The notes under the pieces were generated by a model. The model searched no databases and had not been told where the DNA came from. It saw nothing but the letters and a program-made list of their open reading frames with translations. A stretch of 61,486 bases of DNA from Bacteriovoracaceae bacterium (GTDB lineage Bacteria > Bdellovibrionota > Bacteriovoracia > Bacteriovoracales > Bacteriovoracaceae): positions 1 through 61,486 of the forward strand of contig JAOHMI010000008.1 of the NCBI GenBank assembly GCA_028101965.1, in the 5' to 3' direction. The position numbers were made by a program, and so were the translations under genes. Position 1 is the first letter of the stretch. Every line of letters starts with the position of its first letter. This document shows, piece by piece, positions 35,748 to 43,988 of this stretch.

Positions 35748-36063
35748 GCCTTATTAAAAAAAATGGGAATATAAATAAATAATAAGTACTTTTATCTAAA
35801 AAGCTAATTACTTCACCTTTATTTTGCACTGACCATAAGAATGTTAATCCAATCATCAAAAAGGTTAGATAAAATACTTCACTTGTTTTTACTTTAAATG
35901 AGAAGTAATTAATCATATCTAACTTTAGTAAAGAACCAATTCTATTTTGCTTATTAAGAAGAATAAACTTAACTAAAGAATAAATGATAAAATAAATTAA
36001 TATAATAGAAACAAAGAGTTCAATATTTATACTAATAAATTTATGGTAAAAAGATTGTTGCAT
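35737..36063 (-). CDS. NuoA-like degenerate membrane protein (second set, A')
   Basis: 108 residues with three membrane helices in the NuoA layout. SEVFYLTFLMIGLTFLWSVQ stands where NuoA has VRFYVVGLIFIIFDVES, keeping the FY pair but not the Asp/Glu pair. The PYECG loop is replaced by LDMINYFSF. It begins inside the 3' end of nuoN (23-base overlap), so the second set is translationally joined to the first. On its own the similarity is weak; its place as first of seven makes the assignment reasonable. Confidence 0.5.
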   Translation of the reverse strand: MQQSFYHKFISINIELFVSIILIYFIIYSLVKFILLNKQNRIGSLLKLDMINYFSFKVKTSEVFYLTFLMIGLTFLWSVQNKGEVISFLDKSTYYLFIFPFFLIRHAG

Positions 36064-37507
36064 TTTGGGCCAGTGTATAAACCTTTTCCCAAAAGATCCC
36101 TAAAAATACGATTGGAAAAAAGAGGAAAGATATAATTAACTGATTGTTAAAGTTAACAGTCTTAGCTTTTTCTGAAAACTCAACATCTCCAAGGATCATA
36201 TATTTCGTAACCATAACGTAGTAGTAGAGAGCAATAACAGAGTTGATTGCAGCAATAAAAGCTAATGAAAAGTAACCTTTGTCTATGATTGCGCTTAATA
36301 AGTTAAACTTAGCCACGAATCCAGAAAATGGAGGCATCCCAGCTAAGGAAAATAAAGTACAACTCATTATGATGGCCAGCCAGGGATGTTTTTTTACTAA
36401 ACCCTTAAAAGAGGCCATTGTATCAGTCCCATAGTAATCTTCCAAAATTGCAGTAATATAGAATGCCACTAAAGTCATAAATACATAGGTTAATAAATAA
36501 AATAAAATCGCTCCATATCCAACAGTATCAATTACAACTATTCCCAATAACATAAAACCAACATGTCCTATGGAAGAAAAAGCGAGCATTCGTTTCATAG
36601 ATACTTGTTTTATTGCGGATACATTCCCGACAGTCATAGTTGCTACTGCGATAAGATGAATAAAAAGCACCCAGAATTCACTCAATTCATTATTAGAAGC
36701 AAAAAATATGCTAGTAATTCTTATTAACGCAGACAAACCTGCAATTTTTGGAACGATGGAAAAGAAGGTAGTCACTGAAATTGGACTTCCTTCGTAAACA
36801 TCTGGAGTCCACATGTGAAAAGGAAAACAAGAAATTTTATATCCTATCCCAACAAAGAAAAGTAAAAATCCTGCTAAGACAGAAGCAAGCTTGGTTCCCT
36901 CAACGGTTTTTAAAACTGTAAAAACTTCTGTAAATTGAATTGACCCAATAACGCCGTAAAGGTGACTCAATCCAAACAACATAATTCCCGCTGTTACTCC
37001 TCCATAAAGAAGATATTTGATTCCCGCTTCAGATGATCTAGAATCAGATCTCTTAAAACTGGCCATAACATAAGAAAGTATTGAAAGCGTTTCGATACCT
37101 AAATAAAGCGTAAGAAAGTTATTTGCAGATACCAGCAACATTCCACCAATAAGAACACCTACTCCCATAATAAGGAATTCAGGTTTAAGCTCTCTTTCAA
37201 AATCAGTTACCATTAAGGAAATAATAAAAGTGGCAGCTGTTCCGACGACCATTATAAGTTTTGCTAAAGTTCCAAATTTATCGATCACAATAGCATTAGA
37301 GAATAAGTACATTGAATCATGGCCAAAGTTCAAGCAAAGCATAATTGCGGTTAGAAACAAACCAGCAAAGGCGGCATAGTAAACCATGACTCTACCTTTT
37401 TCTCTGCTACCATACCCAGCTTCAATAAAGAGAAGCGAACACATCAAGATGATAAGTAAGACTTCTGGAATGTAAAAACCTAAATGTGATAGTAATTGCT
37501 CTAACAT
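36041..37507 (-). CDS. nuoN: NADH-quinone oxidoreductase subunit N
   Basis: 488 residues, 14 membrane helices, full length. Antiporter-like core residues are present: Glu139 in LGIETLSILSYVMASF, the lysine in GIGYKISCFPFHMWTPDVYEG, Lys254 in SIVPKIAGLSALIR and the FSSIGHVGF helix. It pumps protons as part of the complex I membrane arm. It follows nuoM by 25 bases and overlaps the next gene (A'). Confidence 0.95.
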   Translation of the reverse strand: MLEQLLSHLGFYIPEVLLIILMCSLLFIEAGYGSREKGRVMVYYAAFAGLFLTAIMLCLNFGHDSMYLFSNAIVIDKFGTLAKLIMVVGTAATFIISLMVTDFERELKPEFLIMGVGVLIGGMLLVSANNFLTLYLGIETLSILSYVMASFKRSDSRSSEAGIKYLLYGGVTAGIMLFGLSHLYGVIGSIQFTEVFTVLKTVEGTKLASVLAGFLLFFVGIGYKISCFPFHMWTPDVYEGSPISVTTFFSIVPKIAGLSALIRITSIFFASNNELSEFWVLFIHLIAVATMTVGNVSAIKQVSMKRMLAFSSIGHVGFMLLGIVVIDTVGYGAILFYLLTYVFMTLVAFYITAILEDYYGTDTMASFKGLVKKHPWLAIIMSCTLFSLAGMPPFSGFVAKFNLLSAIIDKGYFSLAFIAAINSVIALYYYVMVTKYMILGDVEFSEKAKTVNFNNQLIISFLFFPIVFLGIFWEKVYTLAQNATIFLP

Positions 37508-37532
37508 TTCTTTAACCTATTTCTCTACTCTC

Positions 37533-39059
37533 TTATTGGAAAGATCCTAAAAGACTCACAAGTGAACCAACAGATTCTTTCATCATATTTAATAATGGAG
37601 ATGGATATATCCCAAAAACGATAACCGCTACACAGAGAGGAATCATATAAAAAATCTCTCTTGCATTCATATCAGTATAAGACTTAACTTCTTCCACAGC
37701 TTCTCCAAAGAACATTCTTTTAAACATCCACAACAAGTAAGCTGCTCCGATCAATAGACCAAGGACAGCAATAACTGTAATTGTGGTGAATTTCTTAAAA
37801 ATACCAAGGAAAATTAGGGCCTCAGAAATAAAGCCTGAAAGACCTGGAAGACCGAGAGAAGCAAACATCCCGATTATAAAAATTGTTGTGTACTTTGGCA
37901 TGTGAGCATAGAGTCCTCCATAACCTTTAGTTCCATCGGGACGAACAATCCATCGGTGATGCGATCTTTCATAAAGTACACCAATCATAAGAAACATCAT
38001 TGCAGTAGATGTTCCGTGATTAAACATTTGTAAAACTGCACCGTTCATACCAGCTGTTGTCATTGAAGCCAATCCCAGCATAACAAAGCCCATATGGGAG
38101 ACAGATGAATAAGCTACAAGTTTTTTAACATCGGCTTGTGCCATAGCACAGAATGCACCATAAAGAACTGATACAACGCCAAGAATTGCAATAACCGTTG
38201 AGTACTCAACTGCTGCACTTGGAAATATTGGGAACGCTATTCTTAAAAATCCATAAGTTCCCATTTTCAAGAGAACACCTGCTAAAATAACGGATACCGC
38301 AGTGGGTGCTTGTACGTGAGCATGGGGAAGCCAAGTGTGAAAAGGAAATGAAGGAACTTTAATCGCAAAACCTAAGAACATAGCCCAGAAAAAGATTCTT
38401 TCAAAACTAAAGGTAGATCCAAAAACTGAAATTGTATTTTCAACAAAGTGACCACCTTGAAGAGCAAGGATGTTAAATGAATCAACACCTTTTCCGGTCG
38501 CATAATAGAGAGCAATAATTCCCACTAGCATTACAATTGAACCAAAAAATGTGTAGAGAAAAAATTTGATGGCCGCGTATTCTCGGTTTTCTCCGCCCCA
38601 AATTCCAATGAGGAAAAACATTGGTAACAGCATTACTTCCCAATAAACATAAAAAAGAAAGAAATCCAGAGCCATAAATACACCGAATACACTAGATTCG
38701 AGCATTAAAAGCAGGGCAAAGTAAGCCTTCACATATTTTGTAATTGTCCAAGAAGATAAAATACAAATAAAGAACAATAAACCTGTCAGGATAATCATTG
38801 GAAGAGAAATCCCATCAACTCCTAGACTATAGTGGATATTAAAAAATTTAATCCATTGATACTTAATACTAAACTGTTCTTGCATTCCAGGGATTGTAGT
38901 ATCAAAGTTCATATACAGAACTAAGGTCAGCAAAAAAGTCAAAAGAGTTGTCACCAGAGCAGTCACTCGAACAGCTTGATCTTTACCCTTTGGCAAACAT
39001 AAAAGAACCACCATTCCTATGATCGGTAACCAAAGAATCCAATTTAATAAACCATGCAC
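37533..39059 (-). CDS. nuoM: NADH-quinone oxidoreductase subunit M
   Basis: 508 residues, 14 membrane helices. Key parts are Glu141 in FYVYWEVMLLP, KVPSFPFHTWLPHAHVQAP, the lysine in GVLLKMGTYGF and VAYSSVSHMGFVMLG. All proton-channel residues expected of NuoM seem present. It is a central antiporter-like subunit of the complex I membrane arm. It lies 11 bases after nuoL. Confidence 0.96.
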   Translation of the reverse strand: MHGLLNWILWLPIIGMVVLLCLPKGKDQAVRVTALVTTLLTFLLTLVLYMNFDTTIPGMQEQFSIKYQWIKFFNIHYSLGVDGISLPMIILTGLLFFICILSSWTITKYVKAYFALLLMLESSVFGVFMALDFFLFYVYWEVMLLPMFFLIGIWGGENREYAAIKFFLYTFFGSIVMLVGIIALYYATGKGVDSFNILALQGGHFVENTISVFGSTFSFERIFFWAMFLGFAIKVPSFPFHTWLPHAHVQAPTAVSVILAGVLLKMGTYGFLRIAFPIFPSAAVEYSTVIAILGVVSVLYGAFCAMAQADVKKLVAYSSVSHMGFVMLGLASMTTAGMNGAVLQMFNHGTSTAMMFLMIGVLYERSHHRWIVRPDGTKGYGGLYAHMPKYTTIFIIGMFASLGLPGLSGFISEALIFLGIFKKFTTITVIAVLGLLIGAAYLLWMFKRMFFGEAVEEVKSYTDMNAREIFYMIPLCVAVIVFGIYPSPLLNMMKESVGSLVSLLGSFQ

Positions 39060-39070
39060 AATTTAACCCC

Positions 39071-41230
39071 TTATAATAGGAAATAATAATTTATAAATAC
39101 TAATGAAAAAAACATTACAACTAAATACCACTGGATTCGCCCAGTTTGAAGTTTACGAAAGATTACATTGAAAATTTTGACAATGATTCCGTTTAAATCA
39201 ACAAGGCTATCGATGACTTTGTCATCAAACCAACCTGCTAAACGAACAAAGAAAAAATTTACCTTTGCCCAGCCATCTATAAAAATTCGGTCATAGACAC
39301 CCATATCAAACCAGCTTAAAAATTTATTGAATCCAAGTAATCCTTTTTGAATAACCACACCTAGGTAGAAATCATCAAAATAGTACTTGTTAACTAAAGT
39401 TCGATAGACAGGTGCAAATGTATTAGCCCATTTATTTGGATCAGTGATTCCTCTTACATAAACTAGGTAAGAGGCAATAATAGAACCTATTGCCAAAAAT
39501 ATTGAAAGTATAGCTCCAATAAAGTGCGCTTGATGGACTCCATGCTCATCTGGATTTGGACCAAAGTAACCTAATTGATGAGTATAAGTAGCTTTAGTTA
39601 CGCTCATACTTGAAGTAACCGAATCTGAGAAACCAAAAGATGACTTTATAGTATCGACAAAATTATTAACATTCGGAGCTTCTATTAAAACCTTAAACCA
39701 CTCTTGTTTTGCTCCAAAAACTGGAACCCATTCACCAATGAGAGCTCCACTAAAAAACACACCTAAAGTAAAAATGGAAAGTATTACTAAAGGCAGATGT
39801 TGAGTTAAGCTAAAGTGTTCTTGATGACAATGATCGTAAACGTGTTGATCACGTGGTTTACCTAAGAAAATTAAACACATCATACGAGTCATATAAAACG
39901 GAGTTAAAATCGCTCCTAAAAATCCCAAAATCGGAACGATTGCAAAAGCTTTATTCTGTCCTGCCATCATTCCCCAATAAATCGCATCTCCAAGAATTCG
40001 ATCTTTAGATACAAAACCAGTAAAGAATGGCACTCCGGAAATGGCAAGCGTACAAGCCACCATACAGAGAAAAGTTATGGGTAACTTTTTAGACAAACCT
40101 CCAAGCTTTGGCATCATTTGCTCGTGAACTGAATGTATTATCGAACCTGCGCTCATAAAGAGACATGCTTTAAAGATTGCATGAGTTATAACATGCATAA
40201 ATGCTGCATTATAGGATCCCACTCCAATCCCTAATACCATATAACCAAGTTGAGAGATTGTTGAATAAGCAAGTACAGCTTTTAAATCTTTTTGGACTAA
40301 AGCAATAGTTGCTGCACCAAAAGCTGTTATGGCCCCAATAAAAGCAATGAATGGAGTTAATCCTCCCGCTTCCATTAATGGATACATTCTTAAAGATAAA
40401 TAACAACCTGCTGCAACCATAGTAGCCGCGTGAATGAGGGCTGAACCTGGAGTTGGTCCCATCATCGCATCTGGCAACCATACCTGAAGAGGAAATTGAG
40501 CTGATTTACCAATATTTCCACAGAAAATAGTAAATGCAGCAAATGTAGTCATTCCGATTCCCATAACAGTTACGGATTCGAAAGTTCCCTCTGCAATGGC
40601 TTTATAAATATCTACATAATCAACTGAACCAATTACTGCCCAAATGGCTAAAATACCTAAAAGAAAAAGGACATCTCCCACTCGAGTTGTCATGAAGGCT
40701 TTAAGCGAGGCATCCCCTGCTTTATCTTTTTCATAATAAATACCAATCAGTGAATACGAACAAAAGCCCATAATCTCCCAAAAGATAAAAAGAAGAAGTA
40801 AATTATTGGCTAAAACTAAGCCGATCATCGCAGATGTAAATAAAGATAAGAATACAAAGAATCGGCCATGACGACGATCCCCACTCATATACCAAATAGA
40901 GAATATATGAATCAATGAAGCAACACCTGTTACCATTAACAGCATAACCACTGCCATATTATCTAAGTAAATTCCTAAATCAATTTTGAAGACACTATCG
41001 CCAACACTTAAATCAAACCAATTAAAGACTTTATGCACATAAAAATTTGTGTCGTATTTACCCATGAAGTCAAAAAAGACACGAAGAGAAAAAACAAAGG
41101 AAAGCAAAATACCAATTAAGCTAACCCAATTCCCATCTTTAGGTAATTTCCTTCCCAAAAAAGCGTTGATGACAAAGGCAAAAAAGGGAAACAAAAATAT
41201 AGGTGCTATGGTGCTAACAGTATAGTCCAT
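39071..41230 (-). CDS. nuoL: NADH-quinone oxidoreductase subunit L
   Basis: 719 residues. The antiporter core includes FIFWEIMGFCSYSLIG, FPLQVWLPDAMMGPTPGSA, the HAATMVAAG helix and LAYSTISQLGYMVLG. The last 180 residues contain the long lateral helix and end with RKLQTGRIQWYLVVMFF. It is the distal pump of complex I. It follows nuoK by 4 bases. Length somewhat above the E. coli protein because of the loop at about 520-560. Confidence 0.96.
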   Translation of the reverse strand: MDYTVSTIAPIFLFPFFAFVINAFLGRKLPKDGNWVSLIGILLSFVFSLRVFFDFMGKYDTNFYVHKVFNWFDLSVGDSVFKIDLGIYLDNMAVVMLLMVTGVASLIHIFSIWYMSGDRRHGRFFVFLSLFTSAMIGLVLANNLLLLFIFWEIMGFCSYSLIGIYYEKDKAGDASLKAFMTTRVGDVLFLLGILAIWAVIGSVDYVDIYKAIAEGTFESVTVMGIGMTTFAAFTIFCGNIGKSAQFPLQVWLPDAMMGPTPGSALIHAATMVAAGCYLSLRMYPLMEAGGLTPFIAFIGAITAFGAATIALVQKDLKAVLAYSTISQLGYMVLGIGVGSYNAAFMHVITHAIFKACLFMSAGSIIHSVHEQMMPKLGGLSKKLPITFLCMVACTLAISGVPFFTGFVSKDRILGDAIYWGMMAGQNKAFAIVPILGFLGAILTPFYMTRMMCLIFLGKPRDQHVYDHCHQEHFSLTQHLPLVILSIFTLGVFFSGALIGEWVPVFGAKQEWFKVLIEAPNVNNFVDTIKSSFGFSDSVTSSMSVTKATYTHQLGYFGPNPDEHGVHQAHFIGAILSIFLAIGSIIASYLVYVRGITDPNKWANTFAPVYRTLVNKYYFDDFYLGVVIQKGLLGFNKFLSWFDMGVYDRIFIDGWAKVNFFFVRLAGWFDDKVIDSLVDLNGIIVKIFNVIFRKLQTGRIQWYLVVMFFSLVFINYYFLL

Positions 41231-41234
41231 GCAA

Positions 41235-41543
41235 TTATTCCTTTAGTTGCGAAACTTCATCTATGTGAATGGTTTCTTTTAGTTGAAAGTGTCTAATAAC
41301 AATGGCCAGTCCAACAGCTGCTTCTGCAGCCGCAACCACAATAATAAATAATGTCATTATATGACCGTCGAGATCTTGAGATCCAAATCTCGAATATGTC
41401 ACAAAATTTAAAGCCGCTGCATTCAAAATCAATTCAATACCTAACAATATGGCAATAAGTGATTTTCGTGAAAGGATTACAGCAATACCTATCAAGAATA
41501 AAAAGGCACTTATAACTAAATAACTCGCAAGGGACATCATCAT
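41235..41543 (-). CDS. nuoK: NADH-quinone oxidoreductase subunit K
   Basis: 102 residues, three membrane helices. Both glutamates of the proton path are present, in LLGIELILNAAALN and VVAAAEAAVGLAIVI, and the end has the usual IDEVSQLK. Three consecutive ATG codons could serve as the start; the first overlaps the nuoJ stop by one base. Membrane-arm subunit of complex I. Confidence 0.96.
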   Translation of the reverse strand: MMMSLASYLVISAFLFLIGIAVILSRKSLIAILLGIELILNAAALNFVTYSRFGSQDLDGHIMTLFIIVVAAAEAAVGLAIVIRHFQLKETIHIDEVSQLKE

Positions 41544-42115
41544 TACTGTTCCTCCGATGTGTTTGCCGAAGAGCTTGTGGACCGATCAGGACGGGCAATA
41601 ATCGCTGCACCCACAAGAGCTCCTAATAAAAGAACTGAAGATATTTCAAAGGCCAAAACGTGATCCGTTAAAAGCAATTCTCCCAAACGCTCGAGAGTAG
41701 AGGCTTCAATCAAATTTGGATCTATATCTTTTTTTGGTATTGAGGAAAGAGAGCTTTCAGTTAAACCATATATGATCATGCCAAATAAAGCAGCTGATAC
41801 GATTCCGACTGAGTAACTAGTAGCATTTCCCATGTTTGGTGTTAAATCGAATAACTTTTGGGTTTTAGAAACAAAATCCTGTCCACCTGTAAGCATAACA
41901 GCGAACAACATTAAAATAACAACTCCGCCCACATAAACCATTAATTGAGTTGCTGCCACAAAATCAGCCCCCAAAGTTAAATATAATCCCGCAATACCTA
42001 TCAAGCTTCCTAAGAGGGCTATACAGGCATGCATAATATTTTTATTAAGCAATACGACCAAGGCAGAAGCTACTGTTAGCACTGTGGACATGATAAAAAG
42101 CAATTTATGAAACAT
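41543..42115 (-). CDS. nuoJ: NADH-quinone oxidoreductase subunit J
   Basis: 190 residues with five membrane helices. GADFVAATQLMVYVGGVVILMLF contains the third helix with its pi-bulge tyrosine-glycine-glycine, and DHVLAFEISSVLLLGALVG is the last helix. It takes part in coupling quinone reduction to the pumps. 25 bases after nuoH. Confidence 0.95.
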   Translation of the reverse strand: MFHKLLFIMSTVLTVASALVVLLNKNIMHACIALLGSLIGIAGLYLTLGADFVAATQLMVYVGGVVILMLFAVMLTGGQDFVSKTQKLFDLTPNMGNATSYSVGIVSAALFGMIIYGLTESSLSSIPKKDIDPNLIEASTLERLGELLLTDHVLAFEISSVLLLGALVGAAIIARPDRSTSSSANTSEEQ

Positions 42116-42140
42116 CTTTTATAACCTTATGTCTTAAAAA

Positions 42141-43268
42141 TTAGTTCATTATTAAATTAAACATGGATCTGCCATCAAACTTAACTAGCCAAAAAGCACA
42201 TCCGACTAAATTAAAAATCGCGATAGGTGTTAAATATTTCCAGCAAATCATCATAAGCTGATCAACTCGTAATCGAGGTAATGTCCATCGAACCCATATG
42301 ACTACATAATAAAGAAGGAGTGTTTTTGTTACAAAACTGCCAATTTGAAGAAATTGTCCTATAAGTGTATCTCCACCCAAATCAAAAGGAACCCTGTATC
42401 CACCAAGAAATAGTGCTGCAGCGACTCCACAAACAACAAAAATTTCCACATACTCTGCTAAAGCAAAAAAACCAAACCTCATCCCTGTGTACTCTGTGTT
42501 GTACCCAGAAACTAATTCTGATTCAGCTTCAGGTAAATCAAATGGAGCTCGGTTAGTTTCAGCTAATGCACCTGTAAAAAAGACAAAAAACCCAACGAAG
42601 GTAAATGGATTATGAAAAACGAACCACTCGTGAGGAAATCCGCCTTGAGCACCAATAAGCTTATCAAAGCTTATCCCACCGGATAATACAGCTATGGCCA
42701 ATATGGAAATAGTCACAGGTATTTCATAAGAAATGATTTGCGAAGCTCCTCTCATTCCACCTAGTAAAGACCATTTTGAATTGGCGGCGTAGCCACCAAG
42801 AAAAACGGCGATACCAACCAAAGAAGAAACCGCTAATAAATAGAAGACACCAATGTTTAGATTAGTTAATGCTAAGCCAGACGAAAAAGGTAGAACTGCA
42901 AGAGTGGCAAAAACACCTAATAGAGCGAGCATTGGAGCAAAATAAAACAAAAATTTATCTGCACCACGAGGAATAATATCCTCTTTTAAGATCATTTTTA
43001 CACCATCGGCTAAAAACTGAAGTATCCCGTAAGGTCCAACTCTATTTGGTCCAATTCGTGCTTGCAAGTCTGCAGAAATTTTTCTTTCAGCATATGTTCC
43101 TAGACCACCAACAGCAGAGAGAATATTCACGACAATGAAGGCAGCAATAAAATAGACGGTAAAGGCAAAAACCATCTGTCCATTTTCTCCAAACAGGGAA
43201 TTGAAAAAACCAATAATGTGGTTATAAAAAGGCAAAGTCGAAAAATAAGAAACGATGGTCGAGTTCAT
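42141..43268 (-). CDS. nuoH: NADH-quinone oxidoreductase subunit H
   Basis: 375 residues. Family motifs are complete: YAERKISADLQARIGPNRVG, the LADGVKMILKEDIIP loop, ETNRAPFDLPEAESE (quinone-chamber acidic loop) and the C-terminal LPRLRVDQLMMICWKYL. It forms the base of the quinone channel. AAAGGG precedes the ATG. A 33-codon open frame ends in its start codon (ATGA). Confidence 0.96.
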   Translation of the reverse strand: MNSTIVSYFSTLPFYNHIIGFFNSLFGENGQMVFAFTVYFIAAFIVVNILSAVGGLGTYAERKISADLQARIGPNRVGPYGILQFLADGVKMILKEDIIPRGADKFLFYFAPMLALLGVFATLAVLPFSSGLALTNLNIGVFYLLAVSSLVGIAVFLGGYAANSKWSLLGGMRGASQIISYEIPVTISILAIAVLSGGISFDKLIGAQGGFPHEWFVFHNPFTFVGFFVFFTGALAETNRAPFDLPEAESELVSGYNTEYTGMRFGFFALAEYVEIFVVCGVAAALFLGGYRVPFDLGGDTLIGQFLQIGSFVTKTLLLYYVVIWVRWTLPRLRVDQLMMICWKYLTPIAIFNLVGCAFWLVKFDGRSMFNLIMN

Positions 43269-43366
43269 TTTTTCCCTTTAATTAACTCCTCGGCAATACG
43301 GTCGCCGCTAACAATAGACAAAATTTTTGGATGACTTTTCCTAGGCAGATTTGTTCTCTGTAACAT
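43265..43366 (-). CDS. Possible 33-residue peptide between nuoA and nuoH
   Basis: An ATG-started frame begins inside the 3' end of nuoA (out of frame) and ends TGA overlapping the nuoH ATG. It reads as a basic soluble peptide ending SGDRIAEELIKGKK. It has no obvious ribosome binding site beyond AAAGAG. Its job may only be to carry ribosomes to nuoH, or it may be a chance frame. Confidence 0.25.
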   Translation of the reverse strand: MLQRTNLPRKSHPKILSIVSGDRIAEELIKGKK

Positions 43367-43754
43367 AACTCTTTACCCAGTCAAGATCACCTTTTTTCCA
43401 GCAGTAGGCAATCCCTTCTAAGAGAACAGAAATAAAACTGACAAACACGACGAATACATACCAACCATGTCCTAACTCGTGCATCTTCTTGAAGACAGAA
43501 GCAACGGGAAACATTAATACGGATTCAACGTCAAAGATTATAAAAATTAAACCTACTACATAAAATCGAACATTAAATTGCGACCATGCCGTTCCAGTAG
43601 GCTCTTCTCCACACTCATAAGGAGTATCCTTAAGTTCTGTGGGATTTTTTGGTGCAATTAATGAAGAAGCAAAAAGAGCTATGCCATAAATCAAAACAGC
43701 TAAAACCATTAAAATGATCACTGGCACATAAACACTAATGTCTATGGTAGACAT
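43341..43754 (-). CDS. nuoA: NADH-quinone oxidoreductase subunit A
   Basis: 137 residues, three membrane helices. PYECGEEPTGTAWSQFNVRF is the conserved loop, and IFIIFDVESVLMFP carries the Asp/Glu pair. First gene of the membrane-arm operon. GGAG lies eight bases before the ATG. nuoB, C, D, E, F, G and I, which normally follow nuoA, are not here. Confidence 0.95.
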   Translation of the reverse strand: MSTIDISVYVPVIILMVLAVLIYGIALFASSLIAPKNPTELKDTPYECGEEPTGTAWSQFNVRFYVVGLIFIIFDVESVLMFPVASVFKKMHELGHGWYVFVVFVSFISVLLEGIAYCWKKGDLDWVKSYVTENKSA

Positions 43755-43805
43755 AAAAGAATCTCCATAATTTAAATTGTTTTTGACAGGTTACACGATT
43801 GATTC

Positions 43806-43885
43806 AAGGTTGCAAACCTTAAAAATTTATCTCAGAAATTTTTGGATAGCCTTGTTAGATTGCCTTGATAGAGGAGGTCTATCAA
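43806..43885. promoter_or_regulatory. Two dyads in the divergent nuoA-mfd intergenic region
   Basis: AAGGTT-GCA-AACCTT (43806-43820) lies about 50 bases before nuoA. TTGATAGA-GGAGG-TCTATCAA (43865-43885), a perfect 8-base inverted repeat, lies about 105 bases before mfd. Both are operator-like. No strong -35/-10 pair could be picked with confidence for either gene. Confidence 0.4.
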
Positions 43886-43988
43886 ATCTACTCACGGTCA
43901 TTAAACTTGAAGACGATGACATTTATTAATGCTAAAAGCTAAGCTATTTTTTGATAAAAAACCATGACTAACTTTGAGAAATAAATTC

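Noticed and set aside
31451-36063. Mrp/Mnh-type Na+/H+ antiporter operon
   Set aside because: Mrp has the order A-B-C-D-E-F-G with full-size MrpA and MrpD. The genes here are shorter and follow the nuo order, including a NuoH-like gene that Mrp lacks.
40209-40481. 90-codon minus-strand frame
   Set aside because: Shadow of nuoL in another frame.
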